Of a stretch of DNA of 64,000 bases, positions 50,205-58,108 are shown piece after piece. Origin of the DNA: Solirubrobacterales bacterium (GTDB lineage Bacteria > Actinomycetota > Thermoleophilia > Solirubrobacterales > 70-9); NCBI GenBank assembly GCA_017304845.1, contig JAFKLL010000019.1, positions 38,055-102,054 of the forward strand. The letters run 5' to 3'. The stretch's first letter is position 1; every line of letters begins with the position of its first letter. The translations under genes were made by a program, and so were the position numbers. The notes below the pieces were generated by a model that was given only the letters and a program-made list of their open reading frames with translations, was not told the DNA's origin and did no database searches.

Positions 50205-51374
50205 TTATCGGTGCAAAGGTGGCGAGTCGGCGAAGGTCCGGGCGGTCTCGTCGACCGCGTCGCGGTAGATCTCCTCGATCGGCTTGCCGTCCTCGAAGTC
50301 CCGGCGCATCCGCTGCGAGCCGTTCGACTCCGGCAGGTCGACCTCGATGCCGAGGCTCTCCCGGGCCGGCGCGGTCCACTCGATCGTCTCGGCCAGCATC
50401 CGGCGGGTCTCGATCTCCCGGCGGCCGCGGAAGTCGATCATCTTGCCGTCCATGCCGTAACGGATCGCACGCCAGAGGTTCTCCTCGATCTGACGGCCCC
50501 GCAGCGGCTCCTGGCCGTCCAGCCTGCCCTCGTCCAGGTCGAGCGCGGTCTGGGCCACGATCGCGGCGATCAGGCCGGCCAGCGCGGTCGACTCGCGCCC
50601 GGTGGTCTGGGCGTCGCAGATCCGCACCTCGACCGTGCCGAAGGCGTGATGCGGCCGCACGCTCCACCAGAGCTGGGTCGCCTCGACGACCGAGCCGAAC
50701 CGCTTCAGGTCGTCGATGAACTCGGCGTACTCGTCCCAGTCGCGAAAGGTCCCGGGCACCCCGCAGCGGGGGAACGTCCGGGTGAAGATCTCGGTCCGGA
50801 TCGAAGCCAGCCCGGTGTCCTGCCGGTCGAGGAAGATCGAGTTGGCCGACGCGGCGAGCAGGATCGGCAGGCGTTCCCGCAGCCAGTCACTGACCAGGAC
50901 CGCCCGGTCCGCGCCTCGGATGCCGACGTGGACGTGGAGGCTCCAGGTGTTGTTGCGGCGGGCGACCCAGCCCAGGTCCTGCTTGAGGCGCTGGTAATGG
51001 GGCGTGTCGATGATCGCCTGGTCCAGGTAGTCGGCCCAGGGATGGGTGCCGAGCGAGGCGAGCGCGACGCCGTGGTCGGCCGCCAGGCGGAACAGGTGCC
51101 GGCGCTTCTCGGCCTGTTGCCGGTTCGCCTCGGTCATGGTCTCGGCCCGGCCGGACCGGATCTCGATCTCGGAGGCGATCAGCTCACCCGCCGCCGAATC
51201 GGCGAGCACCGGGTCGTCCTGGGCCGCCGCGTACAGCTCCGGGTAGCGGTCGACCAGCTCGAGGCTCTCCGGGTCGAGGATCGCGAACTCCTCCTCGAGG
51301 CCGATCGTGAAGTCCGTCGAAGCCTCGAAGACCTCGCGAACCTCGTCCATTTCCAACAGACCGTGGTCGGACAA
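50205..51374 (-). CDS. Glutamate-cysteine-ligase-like (GCS2/YbdK) enzyme
   Basis: 389 residues from TTG 51374; ATG 51350 would remove eight residues. 'FTIGLEEEFAILD' at the start is the metal/ATP glutamate cluster of GCS2 enzymes, with 'SEIEIRSGRAETM', 'TWSLHVHVGIRGADRAVLV', 'GTVEVRICDAQTTGRES' and 'RAIRYGMDGKMIDFRGR'. It forms an amide bond to glutamate; whether the product is gamma-glutamylcysteine (for example for mycothiol- or glutathione-like thiols) cannot be told. It begins 3 nt after the Rex stop, downstream of glutaredoxin-like and t6A genes. Confidence 0.88.
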   Translation of the reverse strand: MSDHGLLEMDEVREVFEASTDFTIGLEEEFAILDPESLELVDRYPELYAAAQDDPVLADSAAGELIASEIEIRSGRAETMTEANRQQAEKRRHLFRLAADHGVALASLGTHPWADYLDQAIIDTPHYQRLKQDLGWVARRNNTWSLHVHVGIRGADRAVLVSDWLRERLPILLAASANSIFLDRQDTGLASIRTEIFTRTFPRCGVPGTFRDWDEYAEFIDDLKRFGSVVEATQLWWSVRPHHAFGTVEVRICDAQTTGRESTALAGLIAAIVAQTALDLDEGRLDGQEPLRGRQIEENLWRAIRYGMDGKMIDFRGRREIETRRMLAETIEWTAPARESLGIEVDLPESNGSQRMRRDFEDGKPIEEIYRDAVDETARTFADSPPLHR

Positions 51375-51376
51375 GT

Positions 51377-52042
51377 TCAGGAGAGGTAGAAGTACAGGGC
51401 GTAGAGAAGATCGACGGCGGGACTGGAGGTGTGAACCGTGACCTCCGGCGGCACCTGGAGCAGCTGCTCGGTGTAGTTGAAGATAACCGTCACCCCGGCG
51501 GCGACCAGGCCGTCGGCGACCTCCTGGGCGGCAGCCGAGGGCACGGCCAGCACGCCGACCACGATCGCCTCCTCCTGGACCGCGTCCCCGAGCTCGCTGA
51601 AGTCGCGGACCGTGAGGTTGCCGACCTGCTTGCCGATCATCCCCGGGTCGACGTCGAACATCGAGACGATCCGGAAGCCGTGGTCGGCGAAGATGTCCGA
51701 CTCCGCGATCGCCTGACCGAGGCGGCCCGCCCCGAAGAGGGCGATGTTGTGATGGCCGGCGGTGCGCATGATCTTGCGGATCTCGTCGATCAGGTAGTCG
51801 ATGCGGTAGCCGACGCCCCGCTTGCCGAACTTGCCGAAGCCGGAGAGATCGCGCCGGATCTGGGTCGGGTTGATGTGGGTGTACTCGGAGAGCTCCTGCG
51901 AGGAGATCGTTTCGCGGCCCATCTTGCGGGCCTGGATCAGTACCTGGAGATAGCGCGAGAGGCGGGCTGCGACGCCGAGCGAGAGACGTTCTCCCTCGGC
52001 GACGAGAATCGGGTTGTCGGATCGGTTCGAGGACGGGGGCAT
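51377..52042 (-). CDS. rex: Redox-sensing repressor Rex
   Basis: 221 residues from ATG 52042. N-terminal winged helix ('RLSRYLQVLIQARKMGRETISSQELSEYTHINPTQIRRDLSGFGKFGKRGVGY'-type in two blocks), then an NAD(H)-binding Rossmann domain 'HNIALFGAGRLGQAIAES', 'VDPGMIGKQVGNLTVRDFSEL', 'FNYTEQLLQVPPEVTVHTSSPAVDLLYALYFYL', the standard Rex ending. It senses the NADH/NAD+ ratio and represses respiratory and fermentative genes. A reading from 52117 would overlap the glutaredoxin-like gene and is unnecessary. Confidence 0.95.
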   Translation of the reverse strand: MPPSSNRSDNPILVAEGERLSLGVAARLSRYLQVLIQARKMGRETISSQELSEYTHINPTQIRRDLSGFGKFGKRGVGYRIDYLIDEIRKIMRTAGHHNIALFGAGRLGQAIAESDIFADHGFRIVSMFDVDPGMIGKQVGNLTVRDFSELGDAVQEEAIVVGVLAVPSAAAQEVADGLVAAGVTVIFNYTEQLLQVPPEVTVHTSSPAVDLLYALYFYLS

Positions 52043-52064
52043 CGGGCTACCAGCGTACTCTGAC

Positions 52065-52334
52065 TCAGCCCGCTTGCCGGCCCTGGCCTTGGAGGATGCT
52101 CTCCAGGGCCTCGGCATCGAAGCTGAACTCGGACACGATCGCCTCTCCGAAGCGGATCACCGGGATCCGTTCGAGGTACTCGCGATGCAGTGCGTCGTCG
52201 CTCTCGATGTCGACGATCTCCACGCTGAATCCCGGTTCGCCGGCGGTCTCCCGGCTTGCCCGGAAGGCCTCCAGCTCGGTGATCGCCTCCTCGCAGAGAT
52301 GGCAGCCGGGACGGCTGAGGACGGTGACGATCAC
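52065..52334 (-). CDS. Glutaredoxin-like protein
   Basis: 89 residues from GTG 52334 (GTGA overlap with the tsaD stop). Thioredoxin fold with active site CHLC in 'VTVLSRPGCHLCEEAITELEAF', cis-Pro in 'RIPVIRFGEAIVSEF'. Belongs to the small 'glutaredoxin family protein' group of actinobacteria. Located between tsaD and rex, so expressed with the t6A and redox genes. Electron donor unknown. Confidence 0.88.
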   Translation of the reverse strand: MIVTVLSRPGCHLCEEAITELEAFRASRETAGEPGFSVEIVDIESDDALHREYLERIPVIRFGEAIVSEFSFDAEALESILQGQGRQAG

Positions 52335-53335
52335 CGACTGCCTCGGGGGCCGGTCGCGAAGGCGTCGAAGCCGAGGTACTCGGGGTAGGCGAGCGGCTCG
52401 CTGTAGCGGGCGGCCGAGCCGATCATCGCCGCGTTGTCGGTGCACAGCTCGCGGCTCACCTGCTTGAAGGGGATGCCACGCTGCTCGCAGAGAGACGCGA
52501 CCGCCTCCCGGAGGGGCCCGTTCGCGGCGACGCCGCCGCCCAGGGCCACGGCCGGCCATGCCTCGGCGTCGAGGGCGCGTCGCACCTTGGTCGCCAACTG
52601 GTCGACCACCGCCGCCTGGAACCCGGCGGCGAGATCGGGCGCCCGCTCGACGGTCCCCTCCTCGCCGAGGTCGCGGCAGAGGTAGACCAGAGCGGTCTTG
52701 AGCCCGCTGAAGCTGAAGCCGAGCCCGGGATCGCGGCTCATCGCGACCGGGAAGTCGAAGGCGCCCGGATCGCCGGTCGACGCGAGCTTCTCCAGGGCGG
52801 GGCCGCCGGGGAAACCGAGACCGAGCAGGCGGGCGGCCTTGTCGATCGCCTCGCCGGCCGCATCGTCGAGGGTCTCCCCCAGCACCTCGAAGCCCCGGTG
52901 GTCGCGGACCCCGGCCAGCATCGTGTGGCCGCCGCTGGCGATCAGGCAGAGGAAGGGCGGCTCGATCGGGTCGGGTTCGAGGAAGTTGGCCGCGACGTGG
53001 CCGTGGAGGTGGTCGGTCGGGATCAGCGGCAGGCGACGGGGCGCGGCGATCGCCTTCGCGGTGCTGAGGCCGACCAGAAGGGCGCCGATCAGGCCCGGTC
53101 CGGCGGTGACCGCGACCGAGTCGAGATCGTCGAACCCCGCCCCGGCCCCGGCCAGGGCGGCCTCGACCACCGGCACGGCGAGCTCGAGGTGATGCCGCGA
53201 GGCGACCTCGGGGACGACGCCGCCGTACTTCTCGTGGATCGCCTGCGAGGAGATCACGTTCGAGAGCACGCGCGGGCCGTCGAGGACCGCGGCGCAGGTG
53301 TCGTCGCAGGACGTCTCGATCGCCAGTTGGGGCAA
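52331..53335 (-). CDS. tsaD: tRNA t6A synthase catalytic subunit TsaD
   Basis: 334 residues of the ASKHA fold: 'AIETSCDDTCAAVLDG', 'IHEKYGGVVPEVASRHHLE' (metal His region), 'AVTAGPGLIGALLVGLSTAKAIA', 'PFLCLIASGGHTMLAGV', 'LGFPGGPALEKLAS', 'VALGGGVAANGPLREAV', 'CTDNAAMIGSAA'. It transfers threonylcarbamoyl to A37 of ANN-decoding tRNAs. Genes rimI and tsaB lie directly upstream (1-2 nt and overlap) and tsaE a little further, so the pathway genes are together. Confidence 0.96.
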   Translation of the reverse strand: MPQLAIETSCDDTCAAVLDGPRVLSNVISSQAIHEKYGGVVPEVASRHHLELAVPVVEAALAGAGAGFDDLDSVAVTAGPGLIGALLVGLSTAKAIAAPRRLPLIPTDHLHGHVAANFLEPDPIEPPFLCLIASGGHTMLAGVRDHRGFEVLGETLDDAAGEAIDKAARLLGLGFPGGPALEKLASTGDPGAFDFPVAMSRDPGLGFSFSGLKTALVYLCRDLGEEGTVERAPDLAAGFQAAVVDQLATKVRRALDAEAWPAVALGGGVAANGPLREAVASLCEQRGIPFKQVSRELCTDNAAMIGSAARYSEPLAYPEYLGFDAFATGPRGSR

Positions 53336-53336
53336 C

Positions 53337-53891
53337 TCAGGCTCCCGGGAGGTCCTCGACCGGGACTCCCGCCAACCGAGGATCGCCGCGCCACATGATC
53401 AGCGCGTCCTCGCCGTTGTCCGGGTAGTAGCCGGGCCGCAGACCGAGAGAGCGGAAGCCGAAGCCCTGGTACAGCTCGATCGCCGAGCGGTTCGACGGCC
53501 TGACCTCGAGGGTGACCGGCTCGTCCTCGGCGATCCTGCCGAGCGCCTCCTCGATCAAGAGGGAGGCGATGCCGCGGCGCCGCTGCTCCGGGGCCACGGC
53601 GATGTTCATCAGGTGCCAGGCCCGGTCGAAACGGGAGAGCACCATGTAGCCGGCGACCCGGTCGCCGTCGATCGCGGCGAGCGCGACGGTGCCCGGCTTG
53701 GACATCTCCAGGGCGAACATCCCCACCGACCAGGGGCTCGGGAAGGAGCGCCGCTCGATCGAGATCACGATCGGCAGGTCGGCGTAGGCGAGCCCCCGGA
53801 CCTCGATCAGGCCGGCGGCCGGTTCAGCCGCCTTGTGGTCCGTCTGTTCGACGGCCGTTCTTGCCGTCTCGTTCAAGCCAGAGTTGGGCAT
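53337..53891 (-). CDS. rimI: Ribosomal-protein-alanine acetyltransferase RimI-like
   Basis: 184 residues from ATG 53891, a GNAT enzyme: 'VRGLAYADLPIVISIERRSFPSPWSVGMFALEM', 'GYMVLSRFDRAWHLMNIAVAPEQRRRGIASLLIEEAL' with the acetyl-CoA loop RRRGIA, 'LEVRPSNRSAIELYQGFGF' and 'YYPDNGEDALIM'. Acetylates the N-terminus of a protein, classically ribosomal S18. The start overlaps the end of tsaB by 68 nt; a longer reading to TTG 54014 would overlap it by 191 nt and adds only low-complexity sequence. Confidence 0.88.
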   Translation of the reverse strand: MPNSGLNETARTAVEQTDHKAAEPAAGLIEVRGLAYADLPIVISIERRSFPSPWSVGMFALEMSKPGTVALAAIDGDRVAGYMVLSRFDRAWHLMNIAVAPEQRRRGIASLLIEEALGRIAEDEPVTLEVRPSNRSAIELYQGFGFRSLGLRPGYYPDNGEDALIMWRGDPRLAGVPVEDLPGA

Positions 53892-54555
53892 CGGGGATTC
53901 GCAGATAGAGGGGTTTGAGGGTTTCCGGCCCGACCGGGTCCGCGGCCGCGCCCAGTTCGCAGAATGGGCGCCCGTCCAGCCGGTGGACCGGGGATCCGTC
54001 CGGTTCTGTTTCAAACCCGGCCCGGAGCAATTCGTCTCGGAATCGTACCGCTCCCGGTCCGGCGGCCAACGGGGCGGCGCCGCCGAGGGCGCCCTCGCGC
54101 AGCCGCTCGGCCAGCTCCTCGGGGCCGCAGACGAAGGGCTCCTCGAGCGGCTCCCCGGCCCCGTCGTGGAGGCAACCGAAGACCTCGCCCCGACGCGCGT
54201 CCACGAGCGGCATCAGGCGTTCCGCCTCGGCCCGGGAGGCGATCGAGTGGGCCAGGGCGGTCAGGGTCGAGACCCCGACGGCGGGGATCCCGGTCGTGGT
54301 GGCCAGCCCGGCCGCGGTCGCGATGCCGATCCGGATCCCGGTGAAGGTTCCCGGCCCGACCCCGACCGCGATCCGCTCGACCTCGTCCCAGCCGCCGAGC
54401 GCCTCGGCGGCCCGGCCGGAAAGGTCCAGGAGCGCCTGGCTGTGGACGGGCCGGCGGTCGGCCGGGGGCACGGACTCCTCGAAGACCAGCCGGTCCCCGT
54501 CCATGGCGGCGACCACGGTGTCGTCGGTGGCGGTGTCGAAGCCGACTATCCGCAT
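53824..54555 (-). CDS. tsaB: t6A biosynthesis protein TsaB
   Basis: 243 residues. ASKHA-fold start 'MRIVGFDTATDDTVVAAMDGDRLVFEES', then 'HSQALLDLSGRAAEAL', 'IAVGVGPGTFTGIRIGIATAAGLA', 'PLVDARRGEVFG'. It forms the TsaB-TsaD-TsaE complex. Upstream TAGAGA, 6 nt before the ATG, is close to the leaderless hexamer. First gene of the run tsaB-rimI-tsaD-grx-rex-GCS2. Confidence 0.93.
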   Translation of the reverse strand: MRIVGFDTATDDTVVAAMDGDRLVFEESVPPADRRPVHSQALLDLSGRAAEALGGWDEVERIAVGVGPGTFTGIRIGIATAAGLATTTGIPAVGVSTLTALAHSIASRAEAERLMPLVDARRGEVFGCLHDGAGEPLEEPFVCGPEELAERLREGALGGAAPLAAGPGAVRFRDELLRAGFETEPDGSPVHRLDGRPFCELGAAADPVGPETLKPLYLRIPDAQLWLERDGKNGRRTDGPQGG

Positions 54556-54624
54556 CGCGGTTCTCTATAGGCTGGGCGCATCCGCGGGGCACTCCCCACA
54601 CACGACGAAACCGGAGGCGCGAAC

Positions 54625-54981
54625 ATGATCGGCAACAGGAAACTCAGCACAGGGTTGGCAATTCTGGCAGTGGCGGGCCTCGGTGGTTTCGCGGCCGGCT
54701 GTGGCGACTCCGACTCGGACAAGGCGCAGGACGCGATCGACAAGGCCCAGGAGCAGCTGAACAAGGTCACCGACCAGGCCCAGGAGCAGCTCGACCAGGC
54801 CAACAAGCAGCTCGACAACGCGAACGGCAACGCCCAGGACAAGCTGGACCAGGCGCAGAAGCAGCTCGACACCGCCACCCAGGACAACGCCGCCGACGAC
54901 GCCCAGCAGCAGATCGACCAGACCCAGAAGCAGCTGGACGACATCCAGAAGCAGGTGCAGGAAGCGATGGGTCAGAAGTAG
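54625..54981 (+). CDS. Coiled-coil lipoprotein
   Basis: 118 residues. Signal 'KLSTGLAILAVAGLGGFAAGC' with lipobox AAGC. The rest is nearly pure coiled coil built of A/Q/D/L repeats such as 'DKAQEQLNK', 'DQAQEQLDQANKQLDNAN', 'DKLDQAQKQLDTA' and 'QTQKQLDDIQKQVQEAM', with no aromatic residues. CGGAGG lies 8 nt before ATG. It is transcribed between tsaB and tsaE on the opposite strand, and its stop abuts the tsaE stop (54981/54982). Probably a periplasmic or wall-anchored rod; function unknown. Confidence 0.75.
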   Translation: MIGNRKLSTGLAILAVAGLGGFAAGCGDSDSDKAQDAIDKAQEQLNKVTDQAQEQLDQANKQLDNANGNAQDKLDQAQKQLDTATQDNAADDAQQQIDQTQKQLDDIQKQVQEAMGQK

Positions 54982-55443
54982 TCAGGACTTGACCGGCCGG
55001 AGTGGACCCACGGTGATCCTCCGGCTCCCCGCGTCGACGTGATCGATGGCCACCCGGCCGATCCGGGTGGCCATCTCACTCAACTCGACCTCGGCCTCGC
55101 CGGGCCACTCCACGAAGGTGATCCGGTCCGGCCCGAAGTACTCGGCCAGCAGCCCGGGGTCCTCGCCCTCCAACCCACCGAGCCGGTACAGGTCGAGATG
55201 GGCGATCGGAGCCGTCTGCCCCGGTTCCTCGTAGCTGCGCCCGATCGTGAAGGTCGGCGAGGGGATCGGGCCGGCCACTCCCAGCTCGCGCATCGTCGCC
55301 CTGATCATGGTCGACTTGCCGGCCCCGACGTCCCCGCTGAAGAGGACGACGTCGCCCGGTTCGAGCCGCGCCGCCAGTTCGCGACCGGCCGCCTCCGTGG
55401 CGTCCGCTCCGAGGGCGGTGATCTCTGTCACGGTGCCGGTCAT
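54982..55443 (-). CDS. tsaE: t6A biosynthesis ATPase TsaE
   Basis: 153 residues. Walker A GDVGAGKST (about 38-46), 'PSPTFTIGRSYEE', 'HLDLYRL', and the later 'FVEWPGEAE' containing the catalytic-site W-P/G-E block. Binds the TsaB-TsaD dimer and drives t6A turnover. Separated from tsaB by the convergent lipoprotein gene. TAGGCT (55450-55455) lies 6 nt before its ATG. Confidence 0.93.
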   Translation of the reverse strand: MTGTVTEITALGADATEAAGRELAARLEPGDVVLFSGDVGAGKSTMIRATMRELGVAGPIPSPTFTIGRSYEEPGQTAPIAHLDLYRLGGLEGEDPGLLAEYFGPDRITFVEWPGEAEVELSEMATRIGRVAIDHVDAGSRRITVGPLRPVKS

Positions 55444-55449
55444 GGCGGC

Positions 55450-55459
55450 AGCCTATAAT
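55450..55459. promoter_or_regulatory. Two divergent, overlapping -10 hexamers
   Basis: Minus-strand TAGGCT (55450-55455) is 6 nt from the tsaE ATG; plus-strand TATAAT (55454-55459) is 5 nt from ATG 55465. The hexamers share two base pairs, so the two transcripts cannot start at the same time. Confidence 0.6.
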
Positions 55460-55464
55460 CGTCG

Positions 55465-56325
55465 ATGGCCGCCACCCGGGATCCCCGGGGGTGGACCAGG
55501 AAAAGCAGGAACGCAGCAGAAAACGACTCGATCCGTCTGGTATCACCGAAAGGGAACTGGAACGGCAACATGAAATCGCCAAGCACAGCGCTGTCAGCGC
55601 CAGTGATCGTCGGACGCGGCCGAGTTGGCCGCTCGATTGCCGCAGCCGCGGCATCCGCCGAGCTGGAGCCCGTCCTGCGCGCCGGTGACGACCTCGAAGG
55701 GCTGGCCGGCAGGGCCGTCCTGCTCTGCGTGCCGGACCAGGCCATCGCCTCGGTCGCCGCGGGCATCGGCGCAGCCGGCTCTCCCCCCTCCCTGATCGGC
55801 CACACCAGCGGCGCGACAGGGCTCGAGGCTCTGGAGGCCGCCGGCGCCGAGCAGAGCTTCTCGCTGCACCCGCTCCAGACGATCCCGGACGGCGAGACCG
55901 ACCTCGCCGGCTGCCCCGCCGCAGTCGCCGCCACCGCCCCCGCCACGCTCGAAGCCGTGACCGACCTGGCCACCACCCTCGGCATGACCCCCTTCCGGGT
56001 GGCCGAGGCGGATCGCGCGACCTACCACGCGGCGGCCAGCATCGCCTCCAACTTCCTCGTCACCGTGGAGCAGACCGCAGCCGAGCTGCTCGACGGCATC
56101 GGGATCGACCGTCCCCGCGAGGTCCTCGCCCCGCTGGTCCGGCGCAGCCTGGAGAACTGGCTCGAACGCGGTCCCGCCGCCCTGACCGGGCCGATCGCCA
56201 GGGGCGACGAGGTCACGGTCGGCGCCCATCGCGAAGCCCTGCGGGACCATCCCGAGCTGCTCGACCTCTACGACGGCCTGGCCGCCCGCACCCGCGAGCT
56301 GGCAGCCACCGGGAGCCCGCGATGA
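55465..56325 (+). CDS. Rossmann-fold/DUF2520 protein, putative ketopantoate-reductase-like
   Basis: 286 residues from ATG 55465 (5 nt after TATAAT); ATG 55570 would give 251 and remove an Arg/Asn-rich tail. NAD(P) fold 'APVIVGRGRVGRSIAAAA' then 'AVLLCVPDQAIASVAAG', 'LIGHTSGATGLEALEAA', followed by the helical DUF2520 domain ('FSLHPLQTIPDG', 'YHAAASIASNFLVTVEQTA', 'RRSLENWLERGPAALTGPIARGDEVTV'). It overlaps panC by ATGA, and no panE is present, so reduction of ketopantoate is a natural but unproven role. Confidence 0.82.
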   Translation: MAATRDPRGWTRKSRNAAENDSIRLVSPKGNWNGNMKSPSTALSAPVIVGRGRVGRSIAAAAASAELEPVLRAGDDLEGLAGRAVLLCVPDQAIASVAAGIGAAGSPPSLIGHTSGATGLEALEAAGAEQSFSLHPLQTIPDGETDLAGCPAAVAATAPATLEAVTDLATTLGMTPFRVAEADRATYHAAASIASNFLVTVEQTAAELLDGIGIDRPREVLAPLVRRSLENWLERGPAALTGPIARGDEVTVGAHREALRDHPELLDLYDGLAARTRELAATGSPR

Positions 56326-57191
56326 AGGTCCTCCGCACGGCGGCCGAGATGCGCGCGCTCCGTGACGAGCTGCGCGGCCAGCCGCTCACGGTCGGCCTGG
56401 TCCCGACCATGGGCTACCTGCATCAGGGCCATGACTCGCTGCTCGCCGCGGCCCGCGCCGAGTGCGACGTCGTCGTGATGAGCCTCTTCGTCAACCCGAC
56501 CCAGTTCCGTCCCGGCGAGGACCTCAGCACCTACCCGCGAGACGAGGAACGAGACTTCGCGATCGCCGAGGCGACCGGGGTCGACTACGTCTACGCCCCG
56601 CAGCCCGACGACGTCTACCCCTCTGGATTCGCGACCAAGGTCGAGGTCGAGGGGCTGACCGAGGTGCTCTGCGGCAGCGAGACCAGCCGTGGCCCCGGTC
56701 ACTTCCGCGGGGTGACCACGATCGTGGCCAAGCTGCTCAACGCGGTCGACCCCGACTTCGCCTACTTCGGCCAGAAGGACGCCCAGCAGGCGACCGTGAT
56801 CCGCCGCATGGCAGAAGACTTGGAGTTCCGGGCCAAGATCGTCGTCCTCCCCACCGTCCGCGAGCCGGACGGATTGGCGATGAGCTCGCGCAACGCCTAC
56901 CTCTCGCCCCAGGCGAGGGAACGCGCGACCGCGATCTGGGCCTCGCTGCAGGAGACCGAAGCGGTCTTCGCCGAAGCGGGGCTCGAGCCCGCCCTGGAAG
57001 CCGGCCGCCGTCACCTCGAGCTGGCCGGCATCACCCCCGAGTACTTCGAAGCCCGCTATCCCGGCACCCTCGATCCCGCCGACGGGAGATCGGGCGACCC
57101 GATCCTCGTCGCCGTCGCCGCCAAGGTCGACGGCACCAGGCTGATCGACAACATCCTCCTCGAGCCAGAACACGAAGGGAGCACCCCATGA
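56322..57191 (+). CDS. panC: Pantothenate synthetase PanC
   Basis: 289 residues. 'VPTMGYLHQGHDSLLAAAR' (HxGH-type ATP motif), 'VVMSLFVNPTQFRPGEDL', 'YAPQPDDVYPSGF', 'YFGQKDAQQATVIRRMAED', 'VREPDGLAMSSRNAYLSP' (KMSKS-like), 'VAAKVDGTRLIDNI'. Condenses pantoate with beta-alanine using ATP. ATGA overlaps with both neighbours. Confidence 0.97.
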   Translation: MKVLRTAAEMRALRDELRGQPLTVGLVPTMGYLHQGHDSLLAAARAECDVVVMSLFVNPTQFRPGEDLSTYPRDEERDFAIAEATGVDYVYAPQPDDVYPSGFATKVEVEGLTEVLCGSETSRGPGHFRGVTTIVAKLLNAVDPDFAYFGQKDAQQATVIRRMAEDLEFRAKIVVLPTVREPDGLAMSSRNAYLSPQARERATAIWASLQETEAVFAEAGLEPALEAGRRHLELAGITPEYFEARYPGTLDPADGRSGDPILVAVAAKVDGTRLIDNILLEPEHEGSTP

Positions 57192-58108
57192 GTTCAGCAT
57201 CCAGGCCGCAGCACGACCGTCCCCCGGTGAGCATCACCCGCCTCGCCGAGATGAAGGAGGCGGGCGAGCCGATCGCGATGGTCACCGCCTACGACTTCCC
57301 CTCCGCCCAGGTGATCGAGGACGCCGGCGCCGACATGGTGCTGGTCGGCGATTCCGCCGCCAACACGATCCTCGGCTACGACAGCACCGTCCCGGTCGGC
57401 ATGGACGAGATGGTGATGCTGGCCAAGGCCGTGCGACGCGGCACCAAGACCCCGTTCCTGGTCGGCGATCTCCCCTTCGGCTCCTACGAGGCATCGAACG
57501 AGCTCGCGATCGCCAGCGCCCAGCGGATGATCAAGGAGGCCGGCTGCGACGCGATCAAGCTCGAGGGCGGCGGCACCTCGGCCGAACGGGCCGCGGCGAT
57601 CGTCCAGGCCGGCATCCCGGTGGTCGGGCATGTCGGGCTCACCCCGCAGACCGCGACCGCGCTCGGCGGCTTCAAGGCCCAGGGCAAGACCGCCGCGGCG
57701 GCGATCAAGGTGGCCGAGGACGCGATCGCGCTCGATCAGGCCGGCTGCTTCGCGATCGTCTTCGAGGCGATCCCGGAGGCGGTGGCCGAGATGATCGTGG
57801 CGAAGCTCGACGCGATCACGATCGGCATCGGCGCCGGCAACGCGACCGACGGCCAGGTGCTCGTCTTCTTCGACCTGACCGGACTAAACGACGGCTTCAT
57901 GGCCAAGTTCGCGAAGCGCTACGCGGACGTGCGCGGCGAGATGCGGCGCGGAGTCGAGGGCTACGTGAACGAGGTGAGGAGCGGAGCCTTCCCCGCCCCG
58001 GAACATGTCTACAGCGTCGACCCCTCCGAGCTCGAGGCCCTACGGCAGCGCCTCAACCGCGAGGACCTGGAGTCGAACTACTCCTGGGACTGGGAACCGC
58101 TTTCCTGA
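57188..58108 (+). CDS. panB: Ketopantoate hydroxymethyltransferase PanB
   Basis: 306 residues from ATG 57188. Metal-binding Asp in 'VLVGDSAANTILGYDSTVPV' and 'LVGDLPFGSYEASNELAI', 'DAIKLEGG', catalytic Glu in 'IVFEAIPEAVAEMI', 'TIGIGAGNATDGQVLVFFDLTGL'. Transfers the methylene group of 5,10-methylene-THF to ketoisovalerate. The 3' end overlaps the convergent acyltransferase gene by 31 nt. panD is not in the window. Confidence 0.97.
   Translation: MSSASRPQHDRPPVSITRLAEMKEAGEPIAMVTAYDFPSAQVIEDAGADMVLVGDSAANTILGYDSTVPVGMDEMVMLAKAVRRGTKTPFLVGDLPFGSYEASNELAIASAQRMIKEAGCDAIKLEGGGTSAERAAAIVQAGIPVVGHVGLTPQTATALGGFKAQGKTAAAAIKVAEDAIALDQAGCFAIVFEAIPEAVAEMIVAKLDAITIGIGAGNATDGQVLVFFDLTGLNDGFMAKFAKRYADVRGEMRRGVEGYVNEVRSGAFPAPEHVYSVDPSELEALRQRLNREDLESNYSWDWEPLS

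Noticed and set aside
52043..52117. Longer Rex starting at 52117
   Set aside because: The extra 25 residues overlap the glutaredoxin-like gene and are not part of the Rex fold. ATG 52042 gives the usual length.
53892..54014. Longer rimI starting at TTG 54014
   Set aside because: It would overlap tsaB by 191 nt and adds only Arg/Ser/Pro-rich residues with no GNAT content.
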